From Chloroflexota bacterium (GTDB lineage: Bacteria > Chloroflexota > Limnocylindria > QHBO01): a stretch of 43,227 nt of DNA. How positions within the stretch are numbered: the stretch's first letter is position 1; every line of letters starts with the position of its first letter. Under the pieces are notes generated by a model. That model was not told the DNA's origin and ran no database searches. It saw only the letters and a program-made list of their open reading frames with translations. Positions 1 to 8,236 of the stretch are shown here, in pieces. The stretch lies in the NCBI GenBank assembly GCA_013816405.1, contig JACDEL010000006.1:24794-68020 (forward strand). Direction: 5' to 3'. A program made the position numbers and the translations under genes.

Positions 1-1
1 G

Positions 2-379
2 ATCGCGCCAGGTGCCGGACGCTGGACCTACCCCGGCGGCTTCCTCGAACTGGGAGAGGCTGCGCAGGAGGGAGCCCGGCGCGAAACGGAGGAGGAGACG
101 CAGCTGCGGGTCGAAGTGGGGCGGCTGCTGGGCGCCTACTCGCGGCCGTATGCCGGGGTCGTGACACTGATCTACGAGGCGATGGTGGTGGGCGGTGAGC
201 TGCTGCCGGGCGTGGAGACGAGCGAGGTGCACGCGTTTGGGCCCGACGAGATCCCGTGGGAGGAGCTCGCTTTCTCTACGGTCGAGAGCGCGCTCCGAGA
301 CTGGGTCGCCTCGCTCCCGGGACGGGGCGTGCGATTCGAGCCGGAGCTGTACGTCACCGGCGACCCGGCGGAGGGCTAG
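2..379 (+). CDS. Nudix hydrolase, 5'-truncated by window edge
   Basis: The frame is open from base 2, upstream of the ORF-track GTG at 116, and begins inside the Nudix fold. Residues read from base 2 contain a Nudix box of the form G-x5-E-x7-RE-x2-EE (GFLELGE...RRETEEE). The usual Gly near the end of the box is Gln. Nudix enzymes hydrolyse nucleoside diphosphates linked to other moieties, using Mg2+ held by the box glutamates; the substrate cannot be told from sequence. The N-terminus lies outside the window. The stop shares the tetranucleotide CTAG with the stop of the convergent ketosynthase gene. Function within the Nudix superfamily is left open. Confidence 0.8.
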   Translation: MAPGAGRWTYPGGFLELGEAAQEGARRETEEETQLRVEVGRLLGAYSRPYAGVVTLIYEAMVVGGELLPGVETSEVHAFGPDEIPWEELAFSTVESALRDWVASLPGRGVRFEPELYVTGDPAEG

Positions 380-1635
380 CCTGCCGCCTCGTAGCGACGG
401 AAGACGGCCACCGCGTTCTGGCCGCCGAAGCCGAACCCGTTGATGATCGCGATCCGCACCGGCGCCTGGCGGGCCTCGTTCGGGACGTAGTCCAGGTCAC
501 AGGCCGGGTCCGGGTTCTGGTAGTTGATGGTGGGCGGGATCATCCCGTCACGGATCGAGCAGACCGCTGCGATCGCCGAGATCGCTCCGGCAGCTCCCAG
601 GGTGTGCCCGACCATGCTCTTGTTGCTGCTCAGCGCCAGCCGGGCGGCATGCTCCCCGAACGCGACGTGGATCGCCTTTGTCTCGGTGGCGTCGTTCAGC
701 GGTGTGCTCGTCCCGTGGGCGACCACGTAGTCGACCTCCTCGGGCGCGACCCCGGCGTCGCGCAGGGCCTTGACCATCGCGCGTGCCGCACCCTCGCCGG
801 TGGGGTCCGGGGCGCTGATGTGGAATGCGTCGGCGGTCATCGCTCCGCCGGCCACCTCGGCGATGATCCGCGCACCCCGGCGCTCCGCGTGCTCGGCGGA
901 CTCGACGGTCAGCACCGCGGCCCCCTCGCCGAAGACGAAGCCGTCGCGCTTTGCGTCGAACGGCCGCGAGGCGCCGGCGGGGTCGTCATTGCGCTTGGAG
1001 AGGGCGCCCATGTTGGCCAGCGCGGCGAACGCGACCGGAAGGATGGCGCTCTCCGTTCCACCGGCGAGGACGACCTCCGCGTCGCCATGCTCGATCAGGC
1101 GCTGCGCGTCGATCAGGGCCTGCACGCCCGAGGCACAGGCTGCGACCGATGCGATCACCGGCCCGTGCAGCCCGTTCTGGATGCTGATCTGGCAGGCCGC
1201 CATCGAGGGAGAGAGCATCGGCACCATGAATGGGCTGACTCGCTTGCCGCCCTGCTCGAGGAAGACGCGCTCGCCCAACGCCACGTCGCCGATGCCGCCG
1301 CCGCCGGTATTGACGATCACGCCGATGTCGTCGCGGTTGGCGTCGGTGATCTCCAGCCCCGCGTCGGCGATGGCCTGGGCTGCGGCCGCCACCGCGAACT
1401 GGGAGAAGCGGCTCATGCGGCGCGCCTGCTTGAAGTCGATCCAGGTGGCCGGGTCGAAGCCCTTCACTTCGGCGGCAATGCGAACCTCCTCGGCAGACGC
1501 GTCGTAGGCGCTGATCGGCCCCACCCCGCTGGTTCCGGCCAGCAGGCTCGCCCAGAAAGTGGCGGCGTCGTTGCCGATCGGCGTGATGGCCCCCAGCCCG
1601 GTCACGACCGCTCGACGGGCCGGATCGCGCCTCAT
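376..1635 (-). CDS. fabF: 3-oxoacyl-ACP synthase II (second ketosynthase of the operon)
   Basis: A KAS II type condensing enzyme of 419 residues that elongates acyl-ACP with malonyl-ACP in fatty acid synthesis. The thiolase-fold active site is intact: nucleophile Cys167 in SVAACASG, His307 in VAHGTSTPLND, Lys339 and His344 in NKSMVGHTLGAAG. Length is normal for FabF. It lies 10 nt downstream of another complete ketosynthase and is co-transcribed with fabD. No clear Shine-Dalgarno precedes the ATG, so translation may depend on coupling. Tandem ketosynthases after fabD recall mycobacterial fabD-acpM-kasA-kasB, but no acyl carrier protein gene is present here. A specialised chain-length role is possible but not shown. 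Confidence 0.93.
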   Translation of the reverse strand: MRRDPARRAVVTGLGAITPIGNDAATFWASLLAGTSGVGPISAYDASAEEVRIAAEVKGFDPATWIDFKQARRMSRFSQFAVAAAAQAIADAGLEITDANRDDIGVIVNTGGGGIGDVALGERVFLEQGGKRVSPFMVPMLSPSMAACQISIQNGLHGPVIASVAACASGVQALIDAQRLIEHGDAEVVLAGGTESAILPVAFAALANMGALSKRNDDPAGASRPFDAKRDGFVFGEGAAVLTVESAEHAERRGARIIAEVAGGAMTADAFHISAPDPTGEGAARAMVKALRDAGVAPEEVDYVVAHGTSTPLNDATETKAIHVAFGEHAARLALSSNKSMVGHTLGAAGAISAIAAVCSIRDGMIPPTINYQNPDPACDLDYVPNEARQAPVRIAIINGFGFGGQNAVAVFRRYEAAG

Positions 1636-1645
1636 CAGGTGGCGC

Positions 1646-2929
1646 TCACGCCTCGACCCGGCCCAGGATCAGCGTGCTGTTGTGACCGCCCAGCCCCATC
1701 GAGTTGGAGAGCGCCACGCGGCTGTCGATCTGGCGCGCCTCGTTCGGTACGTAATCGAGCGTGAGCTCCGGATCGGGGTGCCGCAGGTTGATGGTCGGCG
1801 GGATGCAGCCGGTCTGGACGACGCGGGCGCAGACGAATGCCTCGAAGGCGCCGGCGGCACCCATCATGTGCCCGGTCATGCTCTTGCTCGAGCTGACCGC
1901 GAGGCGGGATGCGTGCTCGCCGAAGACCGCGCTGATTGCGGCCGATTCGTATCGATCGTTGAGCGGCGTGCTGGTCCCGTGGGCGTTGATGTAGTCGACC
2001 GCCTCTGGCTCGATCCCGGCCCGCTCCAGGGCTGCTTTCATCGAGCGCTGGCTCCCCTCGCCCCGCTCGGCGGGCGCCGCCATGTGGGAGGCATCCGACG
2101 ACGAGCCATAGCCGATGACCTCCGCGATGGGCGTCACTCCGCGGGCTCTTGCGTGCTCGAGCTCTTCGAGCACGAGTACCGATGCGCCCTCCGATACGAC
2201 GAAGCCATTCCGGGTGAGGTCGAAGGGTCGCGAGGCGATGGTCGGGTCGTAGGCCCCGGTGTCTGGATCGATCGGGGAGCCGAGGGCGCGCATCTGGCCG
2301 AAGCCGGCGAACGCGATCGGCACGATCACGGCCTCCGTGCCGGCGCCCAGCATCAGGTCCGCCTGGCCACGGACGATTGTCTCCATCGCCTCGCCGATGG
2401 CGTGGCCGCCGGTGGCGCAGGCGCTGACCACCGCCAGGTTCGGGCCGCGGATACCGTACTGGATGGCGACCATCCCCGAGGCTGCATCGGGGATCATGTG
2501 CGGCAGCAGGAACGGAGAGACCCGGCCCGGCCCGCGCTCATTCAGCGTGGCCAGCCCGTCCGCGATCATCCCGATGCCGCCGATCGCGGTCCCGACGATC
2601 ATCCCGAAGCGGTCCGCATCGGCCTGTGAGGTGTCGAGCATGCCGTCGGCGTTCAGCAGGCCGGCATCCTTGAGTGCCTCACCACTGGCGGCAACCGCGA
2701 AGTGCGTGTTGCGGTCGTGCCGCCGGGCGTCCTTGCCGTCCATGTACTGGGTGGCGTCGAAGTCCTTGACCTCGCCGGCGACATGGATCTCGTAGTCGGT
2801 CGTGTCGAAGAGCGTGATGTCGGCAATGCCCGATCGGCCCGCCACCAGGTTGTCCCACGAAACGCCGGCGCCGATCCCGACCGGCGAGACGACCCCAATG
2901 CCGGTGACGACCACCCGTCGTGCCGTCAC
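1646..2929 (-). CDS. fabF: 3-oxoacyl-ACP synthase II (first ketosynthase of the operon)
   Basis: The ORF track starts at 2959. The better start is the GTG at 2929, which overlaps the fabD stop as GTGA and begins the family-typical VTGIGVVSPVG strand at once, giving 427 residues. The active site is complete: Cys171 in VVSACATGG, His317 in NAHGTSTPLND, Lys349 and His354 in SSKSMTGHMMGAAG. It is therefore a working condensing enzyme, not a chain-length-factor-like partner lacking Cys. Translation is probably coupled to fabD. Differences from the downstream paralogue (for example SACATGG versus SVAACASG) suggest an old duplication rather than a recent one. Confidence 0.93.
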   Translation of the reverse strand: MTARRVVVTGIGVVSPVGIGAGVSWDNLVAGRSGIADITLFDTTDYEIHVAGEVKDFDATQYMDGKDARRHDRNTHFAVAASGEALKDAGLLNADGMLDTSQADADRFGMIVGTAIGGIGMIADGLATLNERGPGRVSPFLLPHMIPDAASGMVAIQYGIRGPNLAVVSACATGGHAIGEAMETIVRGQADLMLGAGTEAVIVPIAFAGFGQMRALGSPIDPDTGAYDPTIASRPFDLTRNGFVVSEGASVLVLEELEHARARGVTPIAEVIGYGSSSDASHMAAPAERGEGSQRSMKAALERAGIEPEAVDYINAHGTSTPLNDRYESAAISAVFGEHASRLAVSSSKSMTGHMMGAAGAFEAFVCARVVQTGCIPPTINLRHPDPELTLDYVPNEARQIDSRVALSNSMGLGGHNSTLILGRVEA

Positions 2930-3936
2930 GCAGTCGCCTCGAGGGAGCCCGGGAGCCACAGGGCACCGTTGCCGGGCGCGTCCAGTGCGTGAGTCTCGGT
3001 TTCGGGCGAGATCCGCTTGATGAGGCCGCTGAGCACGCGTCCCGGACCGATCTCGACGAAGTCGGTCACGCCGTCAGCGGCCATGCGGCGCACCGAATCC
3101 GTCCATTGCACCCCGTGGACGAGGTGCTCCGACAGCTCGCGTCGCAGTCCCTCGGCGGTGCGGATGACGCTGGCGTGGACGTTGCCCAGCATCGGCACGC
3201 GGGGCTCACGGAACGGGACCTTGGCCAAGATCTGACTGAACTCGTCGCGAGCGCGACGCATCAGCGGGGAATGGCTTGCCACGCTGACCGTCAGGCGCAC
3301 GGCCTTGCGAGCGCCGATCGTCTTGCTCATCTCCAGCGCGAAGGCGAGGGCGGGAATGACGCCGGAGAGGACGATCTGCCCAGGTGCGTTGGCATTGGCG
3401 ACGCCAATCTCGCCGTGCTCGCGCGCGGCGTCCACCACCTCGTGGACCTGTTCGTCGGTGAGGCCGATGACCGCTCCCATGCCGCCCTGGATGCCCCGCT
3501 CCTGCATGATCCGCCCGCGCTCGCGGACGAGGCCGATGGCCGTCTCGAAGTCAATCGCGTCGGCGGCGACCGCGGCGGCGTACTGGCCGGCCGAGTGCCC
3601 GGCCAGGCGCAGCGGTGCCAGCTCGATGCCCGCGGCCGCCGCCTCGGCCCGCATCGCTTCGAGGTACGCGACGCTGGTGGCCAGGATCGCTGGCTGCGCA
3701 TTCACCGTCAGGTCGAGCACTTCGGCCGGTCCATCGGAGATCAGGTGCGACAGCGGGAAGCCGAGTGCTGCGTCGGCTCGCTCCATGACAGCCGCCGCCG
3801 CCGGCGAGCGCTCGAGCAGGGCAGCCCCCATCCCCACGTACTGCGAGCCCTGGCCGGGGAAGACGAACGCGTGGGCGCGCGGCTGTGGAGCCGGATCGTG
3901 GGGATCGGAGGAATCGGTCTGGTCGGTCATTCGCAT
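2926..3936 (-). CDS. fabD: malonyl-CoA:ACP transacylase
   Basis: Transfers malonyl groups from CoA to acyl carrier protein, supplying the extender unit used by the two ketosynthases downstream. Visible family motifs are FPGQGSQ near residue 27, QPAI near 81, the nucleophile elbow GHSAG with Ser115, the RERGRIMQE helix and VASHSPLM with the catalytic His. Start is ATG at 3936; an in-frame ATG at 3930 is equally possible. A TATACT -10 box at 3962-3967 on the minus strand gives a short 5' UTR. It heads a three-gene unit with both downstream ketosynthases. fabH, fabG and acpP are absent and presumably encoded elsewhere. Confidence 0.94.
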   Translation of the reverse strand: MRMTDQTDSSDPHDPAPQPRAHAFVFPGQGSQYVGMGAALLERSPAAAAVMERADAALGFPLSHLISDGPAEVLDLTVNAQPAILATSVAYLEAMRAEAAAAGIELAPLRLAGHSAGQYAAAVAADAIDFETAIGLVRERGRIMQERGIQGGMGAVIGLTDEQVHEVVDAAREHGEIGVANANAPGQIVLSGVIPALAFALEMSKTIGARKAVRLTVSVASHSPLMRRARDEFSQILAKVPFREPRVPMLGNVHASVIRTAEGLRRELSEHLVHGVQWTDSVRRMAADGVTDFVEIGPGRVLSGLIKRISPETETHALDAPGNGALWLPGSLEATA

Positions 3937-3961
3937 CTGAACGTCGGTGGACTTGGTCGCG

Positions 3962-3967
3962 AGTATA
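3962..3967 (-). promoter_or_regulatory. -10 box of the fabD operon
   Basis: On the minus strand this reads TATACT, about 25 nt upstream of the fabD ATG at 3936. It lies in the 55-bp gap before the neighbouring M20 gene's stop. No convincing -35 hexamer was seen. Confidence 0.5.
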
Positions 3968-3991
3968 GCCGAGCGCCCCCTCGATCCCCGA

Positions 3992-5404
3992 TCAGCCTGG
4001 CATCTCGCGGGTCACGAATCGGCTGACCACCTCGTGCAGGACCGGCAACCCGAATTCGATGGCGCTGACCGGTACGCGCTCGTCGTGGCCGTGGAACAGC
4101 GAGAGAAATGGCATGTCGGCAGCAAGCAGCAGCGGCGCGAAGCCATAGGTGGGGATGGCCAGCCTGGCGAGCGCCTTCGCGTCCGTGCCCGGGGTGATCA
4201 TCATCGGCACAGCCATGGCCTCGGGGTCGGCCGCCAGCAGGGCGCTCCGCATCAGCTCGACGATCGGCGCGTCACTGGCCGCCTCGATGGCGGGCAGCAT
4301 GATGACGGGCTCGACCCGGGCAAGGGTGCCGACCGTGGCCTGCATCTCTGCCAGCAGCGCGTGCTGATCGGTGCCTGGCAGGGTGCGCACGTCGATCTGC
4401 GCCTCGCCGCTGCCAGGGATGACGTTCATCTTCTTGCCTGCCTGGATCATCGTGGTGGTCACGGTGTCCCGCAGCATGGCGGCGATCGATCGGCGGAGAA
4501 CGGGGTCCTCCACCCCTGCCTCGAGTGCGGCGAAGGCCGATGCCTCGTCCCCGGAGCGGATGCCATCGGCGACCGCGGTAAGGCCCAGCGCGGCCAGGAA
4601 CCTCTCCACCACCGGCGTCAGGCGCGCGGGTTGCGGAGCGGCCGCCAGGCGCGTCACCGCCTCGGCGAGCTTGAGGGCCGCGTTATCGGGGTTCGGCATT
4701 GAGCCATGTCCGGTTGTTCCGCTGGCATGCATCCGCGTCCAGGCGATCCCCTTCTCGGCGACCTGGATGCCGTACACCCGCCGCCCGCGGACCGTCATCG
4801 AATATCCACCCACCTCGTTCAGCGCGGCCGCCGCCGGACGACCGGCCGCGTCGCTGAACAGGTCGGGGCGCTCCGATGCCCAATGCCCGGCCCCGAAGAC
4901 GCCGCCCGCCTCCTCGTCGGCGACCGCCGCGAAGATCAGGTCACGCGACCGCTCCCCACCGGCGCGAGCGAGGGCCAGCATCACGCTGAGCTCCATCGCC
5001 ACCATGTCCTTCATGTCGACCGCCCCGCGGCCCCACACCACGCCGTCGATCAGCTCGCCGCCAAACGGGTCGTGGCTCCACGAGTCCACGTCGACCGGCA
5101 CCACGTCCACGTGGGAGAGGAGGACGAGCGGCGGCTCGGGGTCCGCGACGGTGGCGGGCAGGCGCGCGAAGCACGAACCGCGGCCGGGGATCGTCTCGAG
5201 CACCTCTGCGGCCACGCCGGCCGAGGTAAGCACCTCGGCACAATACGCGGCGGCGGCCGTCTCACCGCCGGTCGAGTCCATGCCGGCGGCCGCATCGGCG
5301 ACCCCCGGGGGGTTCACGCTCGGGATCCGGATCAGGGCGCGCAGGTGCTCCACGCATTCCGCGGACGCCTGGTCCCAGTCGACGGCTGGCGCGGCTCCGG
5401 TCAT
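3992..5404 (-). CDS. M20-family metallopeptidase / amidohydrolase
   Basis: The 620-codon ORF is a read-through of upstream sequence. The real gene starts at the ATG at 5404 (MTGAAPAVDW), 5 nt after the stop of the upstream membrane-protein gene, giving 470 residues. Co-catalytic zinc ligands of the M20/ArgE/DapE/CPG2 family are visible: His98 in SHVDVVP, Asp130 in GRGAVDMKD, base and ligand Glu164-Glu165 in ADEEAGG, and a late His in FHGHDERVP. The dimerisation domain sits between them (ASGTTGHGSMP). These enzymes hydrolyse peptide or N-acyl bonds; the exact substrate (dipeptide, N-acyl amino acid) cannot be assigned. No signal peptide is seen, so it is probably cytoplasmic. Confidence 0.85.
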   Translation of the reverse strand: MTGAAPAVDWDQASAECVEHLRALIRIPSVNPPGVADAAAGMDSTGGETAAAAYCAEVLTSAGVAAEVLETIPGRGSCFARLPATVADPEPPLVLLSHVDVVPVDVDSWSHDPFGGELIDGVVWGRGAVDMKDMVAMELSVMLALARAGGERSRDLIFAAVADEEAGGVFGAGHWASERPDLFSDAAGRPAAAALNEVGGYSMTVRGRRVYGIQVAEKGIAWTRMHASGTTGHGSMPNPDNAALKLAEAVTRLAAAPQPARLTPVVERFLAALGLTAVADGIRSGDEASAFAALEAGVEDPVLRRSIAAMLRDTVTTTMIQAGKKMNVIPGSGEAQIDVRTLPGTDQHALLAEMQATVGTLARVEPVIMLPAIEAASDAPIVELMRSALLAADPEAMAVPMMITPGTDAKALARLAIPTYGFAPLLLAADMPFLSLFHGHDERVPVSAIEFGLPVLHEVVSRFVTREMPG

Positions 5405-5409
5405 ATGGC

Positions 5410-6360
5410 TTAGCGGTAGCTCTGCGCCGGCGCCTGGCCGGCGTCTGGCATGGCTCGCTGCGTCGAGGCGTGCGCCGCGTTGTGGCGGGCGTGGACCAGG
5501 CGCCCGAGCGGCCATTCCGCGGCCAGCAGGACCACGGCCGCGATGAGCAGCACCGGGAGCTGCCAGGCGGCGCCGATCAGCACCAGGGCGGTGATGAAGA
5601 ATCCGTGGATCGCCACCCGGGTGCCCAATGCCAGGCCGAGATCGAGGATCGCCAGCCGGTCGCCGTTCGGTCGCGCCCGGTCGCGCCCCCAGACCGCCCA
5701 GCCCGCGACCGCCAGGAAGCCCGCGAAGACGATCACGAACAGCAGCATCCCTCCTCCGGGTCGCCGGTCGACGATTGGCTGCAGGATGGCGAACGGCACG
5801 ATCCCGGCCAGCAGCAGCCCGAAGGCCGGCAGCGGAACAACGAGCTGGAGCCACTCGAGGGCAGGCCGCCGCGCTGCCGCGTCACGCAGCCACCTCGTCA
5901 GGCTGCCGAAGGCCAGGGTCACGATGAGCCACGAGTAGAAGTTGCCCGCGGGCACGCCAAACCAGCCTTCGGACGGCCCGATGCCACGCCAGGTCCACAG
6001 GCCCATTCGGATGGCGATCGCGTCGAACGCGAGGTCGAGGCTGATCGCGAGCACGGCGTCCACGAACGGCGCGTATCGGCGGCGCACGCCAAGCGCGTCG
6101 GTCAGGCGCATGGCACCCGCGATGATCAGCGCCCAGGTCAGGCCGATGACGACCGGTGCCCGGTCGATGGTCAGGAACCAGTCGGCCGAGTAGTGGTACG
6201 TCTCGAAGACGAGCTGGTCGCCCTCCTCCAGCAGGATCCCGAACGCGGCCGCCGAGATGAGCTCCAGGAAGGGGAGGCGTCCCCGTCGCAGGGCCGCCAG
6301 CGCCGCGCCGATGAAGAAGATCGACGCGGAGGCCTCGATCAGCAGGTAAAGCGGGTTCAC
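5410..6360 (-). CDS. DUF422 / carotenoid-biosynthesis-type membrane protein
   Basis: A 316-residue integral membrane protein with about eight hydrophobic segments. The middle segment DLAFDAIA...GLWTW followed by WFGVPAGNFYSW matches the pattern of the Caroten_synth family (Pfam DUF422), which includes CruF-type carotenoid 1,2-hydratases. That family carries paired aspartates before a W-x-W and a FGxPxxNFxxW motif. The start is GTG at 6360. It is followed after 5 nt by the M20 peptidase, so the two are probably one unit. No other carotenoid genes (crtB, crtI) are in the window, so a pigment role is inference from family resemblance; a general membrane function is possible. Confidence 0.5.
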   Translation of the reverse strand: MNPLYLLIEASASIFFIGAALAALRRGRLPFLELISAAAFGILLEEGDQLVFETYHYSADWFLTIDRAPVVIGLTWALIIAGAMRLTDALGVRRRYAPFVDAVLAISLDLAFDAIAIRMGLWTWRGIGPSEGWFGVPAGNFYSWLIVTLAFGSLTRWLRDAAARRPALEWLQLVVPLPAFGLLLAGIVPFAILQPIVDRRPGGGMLLFVIVFAGFLAVAGWAVWGRDRARPNGDRLAILDLGLALGTRVAIHGFFITALVLIGAAWQLPVLLIAAVVLLAAEWPLGRLVHARHNAAHASTQRAMPDAGQAPAQSYR

Positions 6361-6395
6361 GGGTCCGATGATACGAGGCAGCGCCCGGCCGGTCG

Positions 6396-6401
6396 TAGAA
6401 T
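6396..6401 (+). promoter_or_regulatory. -10 box, probably leaderless aldehyde dehydrogenase promoter
   Basis: TAGAAT followed by only 6 nt (GCCGCC) before the GTG start at 6408. Initiation 6-7 nt after a -10 box would fall at the start codon itself, giving a leaderless mRNA. No Shine-Dalgarno is present. Confidence 0.5.
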
Positions 6402-6407
6402 GCCGCC

Positions 6408-7850
6408 GTGACCACGCAGGTGACCTCCGAAACGGTTCCCATCTTCCTCGCCGGCGAGTTCGTCAACGCTGGAACGCCGCTCGAGGTGCGCGACCCCGCC
6501 ACCGGCGAGCTGGTGGCGACCACCTGGCAGGCCGGACCCGAGGAGCTGGAGCGCGCCACGGCCGCGGCGGTCGAGGCCTTCGCAGCCACCCGACGCCTGG
6601 CGAGCTTCGAGCGCCGAGACGCGCTGGCGCACATTGCGGATCGGATCAGCGAGGACGCGGACGAGCTGGCCGAGCTGCTCAGCCGGGAGTCGGGCAAGCC
6701 GATCCGCGATGCGAATGGCGAGGTGGCGCGCGGCGCGCTGACGTTCCGCATCGCGGCCGAGGAGGCGCTGCGCATCAACGGTGAGTGGCTGCCGCTCGAC
6801 TGGAGCGCCGCCAACCGCGGGCGAAGCGGGATCGTGCGGCGCTATCCGATCGGTCCTGTCGCCGGCATCAGCCCATTCAACTTCCCGTTGAACCTGGCGG
6901 CCCACAAGGTCGCGCCGGCGATCGCGGCTGGCTGCAGCATCGTGCTCAAGCCACCGTCGAAGGACCCGCTGGTGATGCTTCGCGTCGCCGGCTACCTGGC
7001 GGAGACGAACCTGCCCAAGGGGGCCGTCTCGATCCTGCCGATGGATCGTCCCACCGGGGATCGGATGGTCGCCGACGATCGGTTCAAGCTCCTCAGCTTC
7101 ACCGGCAGCCCGTCGGTCGGCTGGAAGATGAAGGCCGAGGCCGGCAAGAAGAAGGTCGTCCTTGAGCTGGGTGGCAACGCCGGGGCGATCGTGGACGACA
7201 CGGCGGACCTTGAATGGGCCGTCGCGCGCCTTGCATACGGCGCCTTCGCCTACTCGGGGCAGGTCTGCATCAGCGTCCAGCGCATTTACGTCGTGGAGTC
7301 GATCTTCGCCGACTTCCGGCGCCTCTTCGTCGACAAGGTCCGCCAGCTGAAGGTCGGCAGCCCGCTCGACCCGGCGACCGATCTGGGGCCGATGGTCAAT
7401 GCCAGGGCGGTGGCGCGCACGCACGAGTGGGTCGGCGAGGCACTGGAGCGGGGCGCAAAGGCGCTCGTCGGGGGCGAGCCCGACGGGCTCTTCTATCCCC
7501 CCACCGTGCTGGTGGACGTGTCGAAGGATGCGCGCGTCTGCGGGGAGGAGGTCTTCGCGCCGGTGGTCAACCTCTTCGCGGTGCCCGACTTCAAGGCGGC
7601 GATCGCCGAGATCAATGACAGCCAGTTCGGCCTGCAATGCGGCGTCTTCACCAACGATCTGGAGCGCACGCTGCTCGCACACGACGAGCTGGAGGTCGGC
7701 GGGGTGATCGTCAACGACGTCCCGACCTGGCGCACCGACGCGATGCCGTACGGCGGGGTCAAGGACTCGGGCCTCGGCCGCGAAGGCCTGCGCTGGTCGA
7801 TCGAGGACATGACCGAGCCGCGCCTGCTGGCGTTCGCGCGGCCGCTGTAG
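6408..7850 (+). CDS. NAD(P)-dependent aldehyde dehydrogenase
   Basis: A 480-residue ALDH-superfamily enzyme oxidising an aldehyde to its carboxylate. The catalytic Cys287 lies in SGQVCISVQR and the general base Glu253 in LELGGNAGAIVDD. The N-terminal cofactor domain has PFNFPLNLAAHKVAPA and KPPS, with FTGSPSVGWK following. The C-terminal GGVKDSGLGREG motif is also standard. The ELGGNAG and GQVCISVQR variants are commonest in semialdehyde/lactaldehyde-type ALDHs, but the substrate is not determinable. The start is the GTG at 6408 directly behind a -10 box. It is 7 nt upstream of a Rieske gene, so co-transcription is likely. Confidence 0.9.
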   Translation: MTTQVTSETVPIFLAGEFVNAGTPLEVRDPATGELVATTWQAGPEELERATAAAVEAFAATRRLASFERRDALAHIADRISEDADELAELLSRESGKPIRDANGEVARGALTFRIAAEEALRINGEWLPLDWSAANRGRSGIVRRYPIGPVAGISPFNFPLNLAAHKVAPAIAAGCSIVLKPPSKDPLVMLRVAGYLAETNLPKGAVSILPMDRPTGDRMVADDRFKLLSFTGSPSVGWKMKAEAGKKKVVLELGGNAGAIVDDTADLEWAVARLAYGAFAYSGQVCISVQRIYVVESIFADFRRLFVDKVRQLKVGSPLDPATDLGPMVNARAVARTHEWVGEALERGAKALVGGEPDGLFYPPTVLVDVSKDARVCGEEVFAPVVNLFAVPDFKAAIAEINDSQFGLQCGVFTNDLERTLLAHDELEVGGVIVNDVPTWRTDAMPYGGVKDSGLGREGLRWSIEDMTEPRLLAFARPL

Positions 7851-7857
7851 CCTCTCC

Positions 7858-8226
7858 ATGACGGACGTGGCCGCAGCGCCGGCCGATGCCGCGATCCGCT
7901 ATGCCCGGGTGCTGCCCGCCTCGGAGCTGCGCGACGGAGAGCTGATCCCGGTCGAGATCGACGGCCGCCCCGTGGTCCTGGTGCGCCATGCCGGTGCGTT
8001 CTACGCCGTGCAGAACAACTGCTCGCACAAGGACTTCCCACTCTCGGAGGCGGGCTTTGACCCACGCGACGAGGTCCTGGTGTGCGCCTGGCACGGCGGC
8101 TGCTTCGACCTGCGAACTGGCGAGGCGATTGTTCCGCCGGCGACGGAGCCGGTCGAGATCTTCCCGGTACGGGTCAGCGCCGATGGCTGGGTCGAGATCG
8201 GGCTCACCGGCAGCCTCGCTCGCTGA
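7858..8226 (+). CDS. Rieske-type [2Fe-2S] ferredoxin
   Basis: A 122-residue single-domain Rieske protein. The cluster ligands are C55-S-H57 in NNCSHKDFPLSE and C76-A-W-H79 in LVCAWHGGCFDL. It lacks a membrane anchor, so it resembles the soluble ferredoxins that pass electrons to ring-hydroxylating oxygenases or other oxidoreductases. No oxygenase alpha subunit is next door. Neighbours are an aldehyde dehydrogenase 7 nt upstream and a polytopic membrane protein 10 nt downstream; a shared redox role is suggested by layout only. The electron partner is unknown. Confidence 0.88.
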   Translation: MTDVAAAPADAAIRYARVLPASELRDGELIPVEIDGRPVVLVRHAGAFYAVQNNCSHKDFPLSEAGFDPRDEVLVCAWHGGCFDLRTGEAIVPPATEPVEIFPVRVSADGWVEIGLTGSLAR

Positions 8227-8236
8227 GCGGCGACTG

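Noticed and set aside
256-1764. 502-aa plus-strand ORF opposite fabF
   Set aside because: Arg/Gly/Asp-rich shadow of the ketosynthase genes on the other strand; crosses two real genes and has no family resemblance.
5404-5854. N-terminal extension of the 620-aa M20 ORF
   Set aside because: Overlaps the DUF422 gene in another frame and has shadow composition; the M20 fold starts at the ATG at 5404.
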